Origin: an uncultured Gammaproteobacteria bacterium
GTDB taxonomy: Bacteria > Pseudomonadota > Gammaproteobacteria > Poriferisulfidales > GCA-002705445
Assembly (NCBI GenBank): GCA_913042035.1
Contig: CAJWIN010000005.1
Location: 1-39,125, forward strand
Reading direction: 5' to 3'
Length of the DNA stretch: 39,125 bases
In this document: positions 11,368-20,272 of the stretch, piece after piece
Layout: the number at the start of each line of letters is the position of its first letter
How positions within the stretch are numbered: the first letter of the stretch is position 1
Position numbers and translations under genes: made by a program
The notes under the pieces: generated by a model
What the model saw: only the letters and a program-made list of their open reading frames with translations
Told to the model about the DNA's origin: nothing
Database searches by the model: none

Positions 11368-12390
11368 TTACAAATAATCTTTAATTAATAATTCTGCAAT
11401 TTGTATACTATTATATGCAGCACCTTTTCTGATATTGTTGCTAACAACCCACATATTAATACCGTTTTGTATAGAAATATCTTCTCTAACTCTTCCAACA
11501 AAAACTTCATTACTGTCTTCACATTCATTTGCAGCACATGGGTAACCACCATCCTTGTGTTCGTCGACTAAAATCACGCCACTATTTTTATCCATTAAAA
11601 TTTCTTTTACCTTATTTGCAGAAATTTTTTCTTCCAATTCTAAATGAACTGCTTCTGAATGTCCGTAAAATACAGGTACTCTGACAGTTGTTGGGTTAAC
11701 CTCAATCGCATCATCCAATATTTTTTTTGTTTCCCACACCATTTTCATTTCTTCTTTTGTGTACCCATTATCCATAAATTTATCTATCTGTGGAATTACA
11801 TTAAAAGCTATTTGCTTTGGATATATCTTGCTTTCAATATTTTTATTTTGAGTATAAGCATTAATTTGATCTTTTAATTCCTCTATAGCCAAATTTCCTG
11901 ATCCAGAGACAGCTTGATATGTGCAAACATTTATTCTTTTAATTTTACATACATCATGAATTGGTTTTATTGCAACAAGCATTTGAATAGTTGAGCAATT
12001 TGGATTTGCTATAATGCCAGTTTCTTTATAACAGGATATTTCTTTGCCATTTACTTCCGGCACTATTAACGGAACATTTTTTTCATATCTGAAAAAAGAT
12101 GTATTATCTATTACTACAGCATTATTTTTTGTTGCATGACTTGCGTATTTTTTTGAAATTGCTGCTCCTGCAGAAAAAAGCGCTATGTCCGTTTCTTGAA
12201 AATCAAAGTTATCAAGAGATTTTACCTTAAAATTATTACCACTTATGTTAATTTTTTTACCTTCGGAATTCTTGCTTGCCAGCAAGTCCAACTTTTTGAC
12301 CGGAAATTTTCTTTCTAACAATATCTGGATCATCATTTGGCCAACAGCACCAGTAGCACCTACAACAGCAATATTATATTTTTTACTCAT
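11368..12390 (-). CDS. asd: Aspartate-semialdehyde dehydrogenase
   Basis: IAVVGATGAVGQMM, IIANPNCSTIQ, AVSGSGNLAIEEL. Start set at MSKKYNIAV (12390), which overlaps the leuB stop by 8 bp. Confidence 0.95.
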   Translation of the reverse strand: MSKKYNIAVVGATGAVGQMMIQILLERKFPVKKLDLLASKNSEGKKINISGNNFKVKSLDNFDFQETDIALFSAGAAISKKYASHATKNNAVVIDNTSFFRYEKNVPLIVPEVNGKEISCYKETGIIANPNCSTIQMLVAIKPIHDVCKIKRINVCTYQAVSGSGNLAIEELKDQINAYTQNKNIESKIYPKQIAFNVIPQIDKFMDNGYTKEEMKMVWETKKILDDAIEVNPTTVRVPVFYGHSEAVHLELEEKISANKVKEILMDKNSGVILVDEHKDGGYPCAANECEDSNEVFVGRVREDISIQNGINMWVVSNNIRKGAAYNSIQIAELLIKDYL

Positions 12391-13468
12391 TTGTATCACC
12401 TGCAAGTTTTTCAGCAATAAAATTACCCATGCTTTCAGTTGAAACATATTTATCATTTATTGCTATGTCTTTTGTAAATTTTTTCTCTTTTAAAGCCAAC
12501 TTTACTGCATTTAATATATTATTATATATATCAACTCTTTTAAAAGTATGTTGAAACATCATTGCCACAGATAAAATAGTTGCTATTGGATTTACTATAT
12601 TTTGCCCAGCTATATCTGGCGCAGAACCATGAATTGGCTCGTAAACACCAAAATTATTTTGATTTATAGAAGCGGATGGCAACATTCCTATGGAGCCAGT
12701 TAAAACAGAAGCAATATCAGACAAAATGTCTCCAAATAAATTTTCTGTTACCAAAACGTCAAATTGTTTTGGGTTTTGAACTAATTGCATAGCAGCATTA
12801 TCAACATATAAATGTGACAACTCAACATTTGTATATTTTTGAGAGATTTTATCAACAGTTGATCTCCACAATTGTGATACTTCTAAAACATTTGCCTTAT
12901 CTACAGAACATAATTTTTTACTTCTACTATTTGCAAGTTTAAAAGCATATTCTGAAATTCTTTCTATTTCAGAAACACTATATCTCATAGTATTAAAAGC
13001 TTCAGTATTATTTTTAGCAAATCCTCTAGGCTCTCCAAAATATAATCCACTCACTAGCTCTCTAATGATAACTATATCTAAATTAGAGATATATTCACTT
13101 TTTACAGATGATGCATTCGCTAATTCAGGAAAAGAAATAATAGGACGAATATTTATGAATAAATTTAATTGCTTTCTTAGTTCTAAAAGACCAGACTCAG
13201 GTTTTTTTTCTTTAGGTAGAGTATCATATTTCTTGTCACCAACTGCTCCTAATAAAATAGCGTCTGATTCTTTTACTTTATTTTTTGTATCTTCAGGATA
13301 TGGGTTGTCAAATTTATCTACCGCAACTCCTCCGAATAACGCTTCATCGATTTCAATATCTAATTTATAAATATCAGATATTTTATTTAGAATTTTTCTA
13401 GCTTCTAAAGTTACCTCAGGACCAACACCATCTCCAGGTAGAATTAATATTTTTATATTATCAGTCAT
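12383..13468 (-). CDS. leuB: 3-isopropylmalate dehydrogenase
   Basis: ILPGDGVGPEV, LLGAVG, VTENLFGDILSD, EPIHGSAPDIAGQ. Confidence 0.97.
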   Translation of the reverse strand: MTDNIKILILPGDGVGPEVTLEARKILNKISDIYKLDIEIDEALFGGVAVDKFDNPYPEDTKNKVKESDAILLGAVGDKKYDTLPKEKKPESGLLELRKQLNLFINIRPIISFPELANASSVKSEYISNLDIVIIRELVSGLYFGEPRGFAKNNTEAFNTMRYSVSEIERISEYAFKLANSRSKKLCSVDKANVLEVSQLWRSTVDKISQKYTNVELSHLYVDNAAMQLVQNPKQFDVLVTENLFGDILSDIASVLTGSIGMLPSASINQNNFGVYEPIHGSAPDIAGQNIVNPIATILSVAMMFQHTFKRVDIYNNILNAVKLALKEKKFTKDIAINDKYVSTESMGNFIAEKLAGDTNE

Positions 13469-14096
13469 TAGAGTTCCATGGTGTTCTTATAATTTTTTTA
13501 TTTTCGTAATCTTTTATTTTATCACTTAATTTTAAAGTTTCTGATATATCATCTATGCCTTGAATCAACACTTCTTTTCTTCGACTATCAATTTTAAATT
13601 TAATTTTGAAATCATCGCAATAAATTAATTGCTCCTCTAAATTAACTATGAAAACATTATTTTTTTTTTCTATATTTTTTATTATCTTTTTAATATCTGC
13701 TGGATCTAGAATAATTGGAAGCAAGCCGTTTTTAAAACAGTTATTATAAAAAATATCGGCAAAACTAGTTGATATAATAACATTAAATCCATAATCCATT
13801 AAAGCCCAGACAGCATGTTCCCTAGAAGAACCACAACCAAAGTTATCTCCCGCCACTAAAATTTGAGCGTTGGTATTTTTTGAATCATATAAAAAAAATT
13901 CTGGATTTTTTTTTCTTTGACTGTGATCATCACCTAAATTTCCTGGCTCTAAATACCTCCAGTCATCAAATAAAGTTTCACCAAAACCTTCTCTCGTTAC
14001 TGCTTTAAGATACTGCTTAGGGATAATAGCATCTGTATCAATATTCTTTCTATCTATATATGCTGCAATAGATTTTGTCTCTTTAAATTTTTTCAT
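13461..14096 (-). CDS. leuD: 3-isopropylmalate dehydratase small subunit
   Basis: NIDTDAIIPKQYLK, GDNFGCGSSREHAVWAL. Confidence 0.97.
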   Translation of the reverse strand: MKKFKETKSIAAYIDRKNIDTDAIIPKQYLKAVTREGFGETLFDDWRYLEPGNLGDDHSQRKKNPEFFLYDSKNTNAQILVAGDNFGCGSSREHAVWALMDYGFNVIISTSFADIFYNNCFKNGLLPIILDPADIKKIIKNIEKKNNVFIVNLEEQLIYCDDFKIKFKIDSRRKEVLIQGIDDISETLKLSDKIKDYENKKIIRTPWNSND

Positions 14097-14099
14097 GTT

Positions 14100-15500
14100 C
14101 TATATATCTCTAACATCTACAAAATGCCCATGAATTGCTGCTGCTGCTGCTGTAGCGGGACTAACTAAATGCGTTCTTCCAAGTCTTCCTTGTCTGCCTT
14201 CAAAATTTCTATTCGATGTAGAAGCACACCTCTCAAATTCATTTAATTTATCATCATTCATTCCTAGGCACATAGAACACCCTGGACTTCTCCACTCAAA
14301 ACCTGATTTAGTGAAAATCTTGTCCAAGCCTTCGTTTTCTGCTTTTTCTTTAACTAATCCAGAACCAGGGACAATAATTGCACTTTTAATATTTTTAGCG
14401 ACTTTTTTGTTCTTAACTATATCCGCAACAATTCTTAAGTCCTCTATTCTTGAATTAGTACATGAGCCAATAAATATTTTATCTAATTTTATCGAATTAA
14501 CATTTTGTTTTTCTTTTAATCCCATGTATGAAAATGCATTTTTCAAATCTTGCCTTTTGGAAGAAAACTTTTCGTCATTTAAGTCTGGCAAATTTTCATC
14601 AATTCCGACAGCCATTTCTGGAGAAGTTCCCCAAGTAATCATTGGGCTCGATTTATCAACATCAATATTTAGTGTTTTATCATATACTGAATCAATATCA
14701 GATATTAAATTTTTCCAATATCTTTTTGCCTCTGTAAAGTCTTTTCCTTTTGGAGCATATGGCTTGTTCTCAACATAATTAATTGTTTTGTCGTCAACAG
14801 CAACTAAACCTGTAGTAGCTCCTGCTTCAATAGTCATATTGCACAAAGTCATTCTTGCTTCCATCGAAAGATTACTTATAGAGCTTCCTGTGTATTCAAT
14901 TGCATATCCAGTTCCACCAGCAGTTCCGATTTTACTAATTATTAAAAGCGCCAAATCTTTTGAATAAAAATAATCTGGCATCATTCCGTCGACAATGATG
15001 TTCATATTTAAAGATTTTTTTTGAAGCAAACATTGTGTAGCAAGAACGTGCTCAACCTCAGAAGTTCCAATTCCAAATGCAAGTGAAGCTAAAGCTCCAT
15101 GTGTTGACGTATGTGAATCTCCACACACCACAGTCATGCCCGGAAGTATTATTCCTTGCTCTGGTCCAACAACGTGAACTATACCTTGCCTAATATCTTC
15201 AAGATCAAACTTTAATAAATCATTGCTTTTACAATTTTTATTTAAAGCATCCACTTGAATCTTAGAAATAGGATCTTTAATTCCATTTTCTCTCATTTTT
15301 GTGGGCACATTATGATCAGGGACAGCCATAATACTCTTTTTACTCCATATGCTTCTCCCAGCCTGTTTTAACCCTTCAAAAGCTTGGGGAGAAGTTACTT
15401 CATGTATTAAGTGCTTATCAATATAAATTAAACTATAGCCATTATCATAAGTATGTATATGATGCTCATCCCAAAGTTTGTCGTATAAAGTTTTTTTCAT
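14100..15500 (-). CDS. leuC: 3-isopropylmalate dehydratase large subunit
   Basis: [48 protein letters not shown]. Start at 15500 preferred over the longest-ORF start at 15512. Confidence 0.96.
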   Translation of the reverse strand: MKKTLYDKLWDEHHIHTYDNGYSLIYIDKHLIHEVTSPQAFEGLKQAGRSIWSKKSIMAVPDHNVPTKMRENGIKDPISKIQVDALNKNCKSNDLLKFDLEDIRQGIVHVVGPEQGIILPGMTVVCGDSHTSTHGALASLAFGIGTSEVEHVLATQCLLQKKSLNMNIIVDGMMPDYFYSKDLALLIISKIGTAGGTGYAIEYTGSSISNLSMEARMTLCNMTIEAGATTGLVAVDDKTINYVENKPYAPKGKDFTEAKRYWKNLISDIDSVYDKTLNIDVDKSSPMITWGTSPEMAVGIDENLPDLNDEKFSSKRQDLKNAFSYMGLKEKQNVNSIKLDKIFIGSCTNSRIEDLRIVADIVKNKKVAKNIKSAIIVPGSGLVKEKAENEGLDKIFTKSGFEWRSPGCSMCLGMNDDKLNEFERCASTSNRNFEGRQGRLGRTHLVSPATAAAAAIHGHFVDVRDI

Positions 15501-15508
15501 AATTTTTT

Positions 15509-16705
15509 TCAAGTAATTCTATGATTAGATTTTACTAAGATAAACGATACAATAAAACCTAAAAAAGCAAATAATGATGCATATAAATATACTGTAGACC
15601 CACCAGATAATTCCCAAAAATAGCCACTATAGAAGCTACCAATTGAGCCTCCAAGACCAAAACTAATACTAGAATACAGTGCTTGGCCTCTTCCTTGAAG
15701 ATCTCCAGTGAAATATTCGTGGATTAAAGATATTGATACAGCATGATACATCCCATATGTGACTGCATGAAAAAGAGTAGCTATTATTACAATTATGACG
15801 TTATCTGCAAAAAATGAAATTAATAACCATCTCATGGCGGCAAATGCAAAACTAATAACAAATAAGTTTTGGAGTCCATATTTAGGTATCCAGCTAGATA
15901 TTTTCATAAAAATTAAGATTTCAACAATTACACCAAGAGACCAAATAATACCAATCGAATTAGTACTATAACTATGTTCAGATAAATAAATTGCGAAAAA
16001 AGCATAAAAAGGCCCATGGCTTAGCTGCATTAGAAAACATGATAGTAAAATTCCAATAACCACAGGTTTAATTACAATACTTAATAAAGAATTGCTATTA
16101 TTCTTTTCGTCGATACTTGTATTGTGAATAAATAAAGTGGTTAAAAAAGTAAAAAAAAGTAAAAAAAGAATGCAAAACGGAACAATATTTATTCCAAAAT
16201 AATTTGTAAGTACCGATAGAGACAGAACTGATAATATAAATCCTAATGAACCCCATAATCTTATTTGGCTATATTTGTTATAAGATGAACCCAAGGCGCT
16301 CATAGTTACAGCTTCAAATTGTGGTAATGAAGCGTTCCAAAAAAAACTAAAGAAAAATATTAGAGTAACCATATTGAAAAAACTTTCAATTGAAGAAGCA
16401 AATGTAAAAATTATAAAACAGCTCAAAGTCCCAAATTGAATAACTCTATGTCTTAATCCTGTTTTATCGGCTATCCAACCCCATATATTTGGCGCAATAA
16501 TTTTTGTTCCAATCATTACTCCGGTGATAATACCAATCTCATATGCCGTAAAATTTTTATAGTTTAAATATAATGGCCAAAAAGGCAAAAAAGCTCCAAG
16601 GGCTGCAAAATAAAAAAAATAAAAAGATGAAAGATTTAGATACAATTTATTAAACATAATTGGAGAGTCTAAAATATTACCTTTATATAACTTACTTTTT
16701 TTCAA
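15509..16705 (-). CDS. MFS transporter, PPP (3-phenylpropionate/HcaT-like) type
   Basis: 12-TM pattern; [24 protein letters not shown] and [33 protein letters not shown] resemble the MFS_1-like/HcaT group. The true start could be an internal Met near 16657. Confidence 0.75.
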   Translation of the reverse strand: MKKSKLYKGNILDSPIMFNKLYLNLSSFYFFYFAALGAFLPFWPLYLNYKNFTAYEIGIITGVMIGTKIIAPNIWGWIADKTGLRHRVIQFGTLSCFIIFTFASSIESFFNMVTLIFFFSFFWNASLPQFEAVTMSALGSSYNKYSQIRLWGSLGFILSVLSLSVLTNYFGINIVPFCILFLLFFTFLTTLFIHNTSIDEKNNSNSLLSIVIKPVVIGILLSCFLMQLSHGPFYAFFAIYLSEHSYSTNSIGIIWSLGVIVEILIFMKISSWIPKYGLQNLFVISFAFAAMRWLLISFFADNVIIVIIATLFHAVTYGMYHAVSISLIHEYFTGDLQGRGQALYSSISFGLGGSIGSFYSGYFWELSGGSTVYLYASLFAFLGFIVSFILVKSNHRIT

Positions 16706-16777
16706 TTTATTTCCTTTAAAAAAGATATTTAGAACTTAAAAAAATAAAAATTAGAATTTCATTTAAATTAATGAATA

Positions 16778-16796
16778 AAAATAGTTGGGCTATTTT
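16778..16796 (-). terminator. Possible weak intrinsic terminator downstream of aroC
   Basis: Minus strand AAAATAG-CCCAA-CTATTTT followed by TATTC: 7-bp stem with a single G:C pair and a short T run, lying just after the aroC stop at 16801. Confidence 0.3.
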
Positions 16797-16800
16797 GTAA

Positions 16801-17862
16801 TTACAAATTTTGTGCCTTATGCCTTAAAGCATGATCCATTATGACTAAAGCAAGCATTGCTTCTGCTATAGGTACAGCTCTTATTCCAACGCAAGGATCA
16901 TGACGACCTTTTGTAATTACTTTGGCATCATTCCCTTTATTGTCGATAGTTTTTCCTTCTAATCTTATGCTTGATGTTGGCTTAATCGCAATGCTGACTT
17001 CGATATCTTGGCCTGAAGTTATACCTCCAAGAGTACCTCCAGAATTATTACTCAAAAAACCTTTTTTTGAGTCAATTTCATCTCTATGCTCAGTTCCTTT
17101 TTGCGTTACAGATAAAAATCCAGCGCCAATTTCTACAGCCTTTACAGCATTAATACTCATCATTGCTTTAGCTATATCTGCATCTATTCTATCAAAAACT
17201 GGCTCGCCTAAACCTTCCGGAACATTTGTAGCCATAACATTAATTCTAGCGCCTATGGAGTTACCTTCTTTTCTTAAAGCATCCATATAATCTTCAAGCT
17301 CTTTGATTTGTTCTTTATTAGGAAAGAAAAATGGATTTTCTTCTATGTCATTATAATTAATTTTCGCATGAGCTATTGGACCTAGCTGCGCAACATATCC
17401 TTGTATATTTAAATTAAAATTTTGTTTTAAATATAATTTAGCAATTGCTCCAGCTGCTACTCTCGTTGCTGTTTCTCTTGCAGATGATCTGCCGCCACCT
17501 TTATAGTCTCTCAAGCCATATTTTTTATCATAAGTAATATCAGCATGGCCTGGCCTATACAAATCTTTAATATCAGAATAATCCTTGCTTCTGGCATCTT
17601 CATTATAAATTATTAGGCTTATTGGCGTGCCAGTTGATCTGCCCTCAAAAACTCCCGATAATATTTTAACTGTATCTGATTCTCTTCTTTGAGAAGTATG
17701 TCTAGTTTTACCTGGCTTCCTTCTATCTAAATCTCTTTGAATATCTGCAATATCAATCTTGAGATTTGGTGGGCAACCATCTATTATACAACCTATAGCG
17801 TCACCATGGCTTTCGCCATAAGTGGTTACTTTGAATAATTGTCCGTGACTATTTCCTGACAT
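16801..17862 (-). CDS. aroC: Chorismate synthase
   Basis: [52 protein letters not shown]. Confidence 0.98.
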   Translation of the reverse strand: MSGNSHGQLFKVTTYGESHGDAIGCIIDGCPPNLKIDIADIQRDLDRRKPGKTRHTSQRRESDTVKILSGVFEGRSTGTPISLIIYNEDARSKDYSDIKDLYRPGHADITYDKKYGLRDYKGGGRSSARETATRVAAGAIAKLYLKQNFNLNIQGYVAQLGPIAHAKINYNDIEENPFFFPNKEQIKELEDYMDALRKEGNSIGARINVMATNVPEGLGEPVFDRIDADIAKAMMSINAVKAVEIGAGFLSVTQKGTEHRDEIDSKKGFLSNNSGGTLGGITSGQDIEVSIAIKPTSSIRLEGKTIDNKGNDAKVITKGRHDPCVGIRAVPIAEAMLALVIMDHALRHKAQNL

Positions 17863-17889
17863 ACCTTATATTGTACCAAAAATAATAGT

Positions 17890-17895
17890 TATAAT
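17890..17895 (+). promoter_or_regulatory. Putative -10 box (TATAAT) for psd
   Basis: Perfect TATAAT ending 8 nt before the psd ATG (17904) in a 41-bp divergent gap; -35 weak. Confidence 0.4.
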
Positions 17896-17903
17896 GATAA
17901 AAA

Positions 17904-18764
17904 ATGAAAAAAAATATAAAAAAACTAATTAATCAATTTAAAATTACATTATTTTATGTATCTCCATTACACCTCATATCTAGTATAACCTTTAAAGCTT
18001 CTAGAATTGAAGATTCTTTTATTAAAAATTTTTTAATTAAAATATATATGTCTTTATTTAATATAAATCTCGATGAATATAAGACAAAGGATATAAATGA
18101 ATACAAAACATTGAATGATTTTTTTACCAGAGAACTTGATTTATCTTTTAGAAAAAATATTAACGAATCAAATAATATTATCTCTCCTTGTGATGGAACA
18201 ATAGCAGGTTTTGGTGATATTAATGACAATACCTTTATTCATGCTAAAAAACATAATTACTCCGTAAGTGAACTTACTCACGAAAGAGATAATAACTTTT
18301 CCGGAGGAAAATTTGTCAATATATATCTGGAGCCTAAAGATTGTCATAGAATCTATATGCCTTGCGATGCCTCACTTGAAAAAATTACCCACATACCTGG
18401 GTCACTTTACAGTGTTGCTCCCTACGCAACAAAAGGAATAAAAAAATTATATTCTAAAAATGAGAGGGTTGTACTCAATTTTAAAAACAACGAATATTTT
18501 TTTTGCCTTGTAATGATTGGAGCTGTAAATGTTGGATGTATATCCTTATCAGATTTTGGAATCGTAGCGCCCTCAAAGCATAGAAGTAATGTTGTTAAAT
18601 TTAATAGTAAAGAAGATATAAAGCTCTACAAGAAAGGACAAGAAGTTGGAATGTTTAATTTAGGCTCAACTGTCATTTTGTTAACAAGTAAAATAACTTG
18701 TGATTGGTCTAATAATATTGAAATTAATAAAAAAATATTAATAAGAGATGAAATAACTAGGTAA
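17904..18764 (+). CDS. psd: Phosphatidylserine decarboxylase proenzyme
   Basis: LNDFFTREL, SPCDGTIAGFG, HRIYMPCDA, and LGST self-cleavage motif (FNLGSTVILL). Confidence 0.96.
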   Translation: MKKNIKKLINQFKITLFYVSPLHLISSITFKASRIEDSFIKNFLIKIYMSLFNINLDEYKTKDINEYKTLNDFFTRELDLSFRKNINESNNIISPCDGTIAGFGDINDNTFIHAKKHNYSVSELTHERDNNFSGGKFVNIYLEPKDCHRIYMPCDASLEKITHIPGSLYSVAPYATKGIKKLYSKNERVVLNFKNNEYFFCLVMIGAVNVGCISLSDFGIVAPSKHRSNVVKFNSKEDIKLYKKGQEVGMFNLGSTVILLTSKITCDWSNNIEINKKILIRDEITR

Positions 18765-18765
18765 A

Positions 18766-19335
18766 TTAATTTTTAACTCTCAAGGAATATTCTTTGGATC
18801 TTGTATCAACTTTTATAGTATCACCTTGATTTACAAACAATGGCACTTGAATTGTTACACCTGTTTCAAGTTGTGCTGGCTTTGTAGCTTTAGACGTAGT
18901 ATCGCCTTTTAATCCTGGCTCAGTGTGCTCAACAACTAACTCTACAAATATAGGTAATTCTATTCCAATTGGATCTCCATTAAAAAAAGTTATAGAACAT
19001 ATTTCCTGCCCTTTTAGCCAAGCAGAGTTATCTCCTAGTACTTCATGATTTAGAGAAATTTGCTCAAAACTTTCCGTATTCATAAAAAAATAACTCGTGT
19101 CATCACTATAAAGGTATTGCATCTCAGAAACTTGGATATCTGCAGAATCTAAACTTTCTCCAATCTTTAGGGTCTTTTCAATTATTCTGCCATTACCAAG
19201 ATTTTTTAGCTTTATCTTGCTAAAAGCTTGTCCTTTGCCAGGCTTATGAAATGAGTTTTCAATTATTTCATATGGATCATTATTGATTAAAACCTTTAGA
19301 CCATTTTTAATATTACTAGTACTATAATTTGACAT
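18766..19335 (-). CDS. efp: Elongation factor P
   Basis: PGKGQAFSKIKLKNL with Lys at position 34; GIELPIFVELVVEHTEPGLKGDT; TGVTIQVPLFVNQGD. Confidence 0.96.
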   Translation of the reverse strand: MSNYSTSNIKNGLKVLINNDPYEIIENSFHKPGKGQAFSKIKLKNLGNGRIIEKTLKIGESLDSADIQVSEMQYLYSDDTSYFFMNTESFEQISLNHEVLGDNSAWLKGQEICSITFFNGDPIGIELPIFVELVVEHTEPGLKGDTTSKATKPAQLETGVTIQVPLFVNQGDTIKVDTRSKEYSLRVKN

Positions 19336-19342
19336 ATGAAAA

Positions 19343-20224
19343 TTAACCGTTCATTAATATTGATTCAATTCTAGATTCTATAGAGGGGTGACTGCTAAAC
19401 AAGCTTCTATAATTTTTTTCTCTTTTACCAGATATACCAAAAGCAGCCATTTGATCAGGTAAATTTTGCTGAGATTTAGTTGATAAAGTTTTTAAAGCAG
19501 ATATCATTTTATTTGAGCCAACAAGTTTCGAAGCTGAAAGATCTGCAGCGTATTCTCTTTTTCTTGAAAACCACATAACTATAATACTTGCAAGAATAGA
19601 CAAAAGTATTTGCGCGATTATGCTTGTTATGTAATACGCTGGACCATGCCCTCTTTGAACTTTAAATATTACTCTATCAACAAAATGACCTATTATCCTT
19701 GAGAAAAAAATTACAAAAGTATTTATAATTCCTTGTATCAATGTCATTGTAACCATGTCGCCATTTTTAATATGAGCTATCTCATGGGCGATTACAGCTT
19801 CAATTTCATCTCTATTCATATGATTTATAAGAGCTGTACTTAAAGCAACCAGTGAGCTGTTCTTTGAGGCCCCAGTTGCAAACGCGTTCATTTGTTGCGA
19901 GTTAAAAATGCCAAATTCTGGAGTATTAATTTTAGCATTGGATGAAATATCTTTAATGGTTTGCAATAACCAAATTTCTGTTTCGTTTTTTGGGTTCTTT
20001 ATAATTTCAACACCCATAGTTTTCTTGGCTAGCCATTTCGACATTAGCAAAGATATAAATGACCCAGTAAATCCAATTAAAGCAGATATAATAAGTAATG
20101 AGTTGAGATTTAGATCTACGCCATTATCTTGAAGAACCCCTTCAATACCAAATAAGGACATGGTAATACTTAAAATTAAAAGTATTGCCATATTAGTTCC
20201 TAGAAAAAGTGCAATTCTCAACAT
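19343..20224 (-). CDS. htpX: Protease HtpX
   Basis: Zinc metalloprotease motif VIAHEIAHI, N-terminal TMs, SRKREYAADLSASKLVG. Confidence 0.96.
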   Translation of the reverse strand: MLRIALFLGTNMAILLILSITMSLFGIEGVLQDNGVDLNLNSLLIISALIGFTGSFISLLMSKWLAKKTMGVEIIKNPKNETEIWLLQTIKDISSNAKINTPEFGIFNSQQMNAFATGASKNSSLVALSTALINHMNRDEIEAVIAHEIAHIKNGDMVTMTLIQGIINTFVIFFSRIIGHFVDRVIFKVQRGHGPAYYITSIIAQILLSILASIIVMWFSRKREYAADLSASKLVGSNKMISALKTLSTKSQQNLPDQMAAFGISGKREKNYRSLFSSHPSIESRIESILMNG

Positions 20225-20272
20225 AATAAAAAATTCTAATTTAATTATTAATATGTAATATTATCTTAATAT

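Noticed and set aside
14137-14153. GCT-repeat (gctgctgctgctgct) that looks like a microsatellite
   Set aside because: Encodes the poly-Ala segment ([14 protein letters not shown]) of LeuC; alanine-rich sequence at this C-terminal site is normal for the family, so coding constraint explains it.
14311-14778. 155-aa plus-strand ORF opposite leuC
   Set aside because: Lies entirely antisense to the well-supported leuC; the translation shows no recognisable motifs and is explained by codon structure of the opposite strand.
16922-17290. 122-aa plus-strand ORF opposite aroC
   Set aside because: Fully antisense to aroC, no independent evidence of coding.
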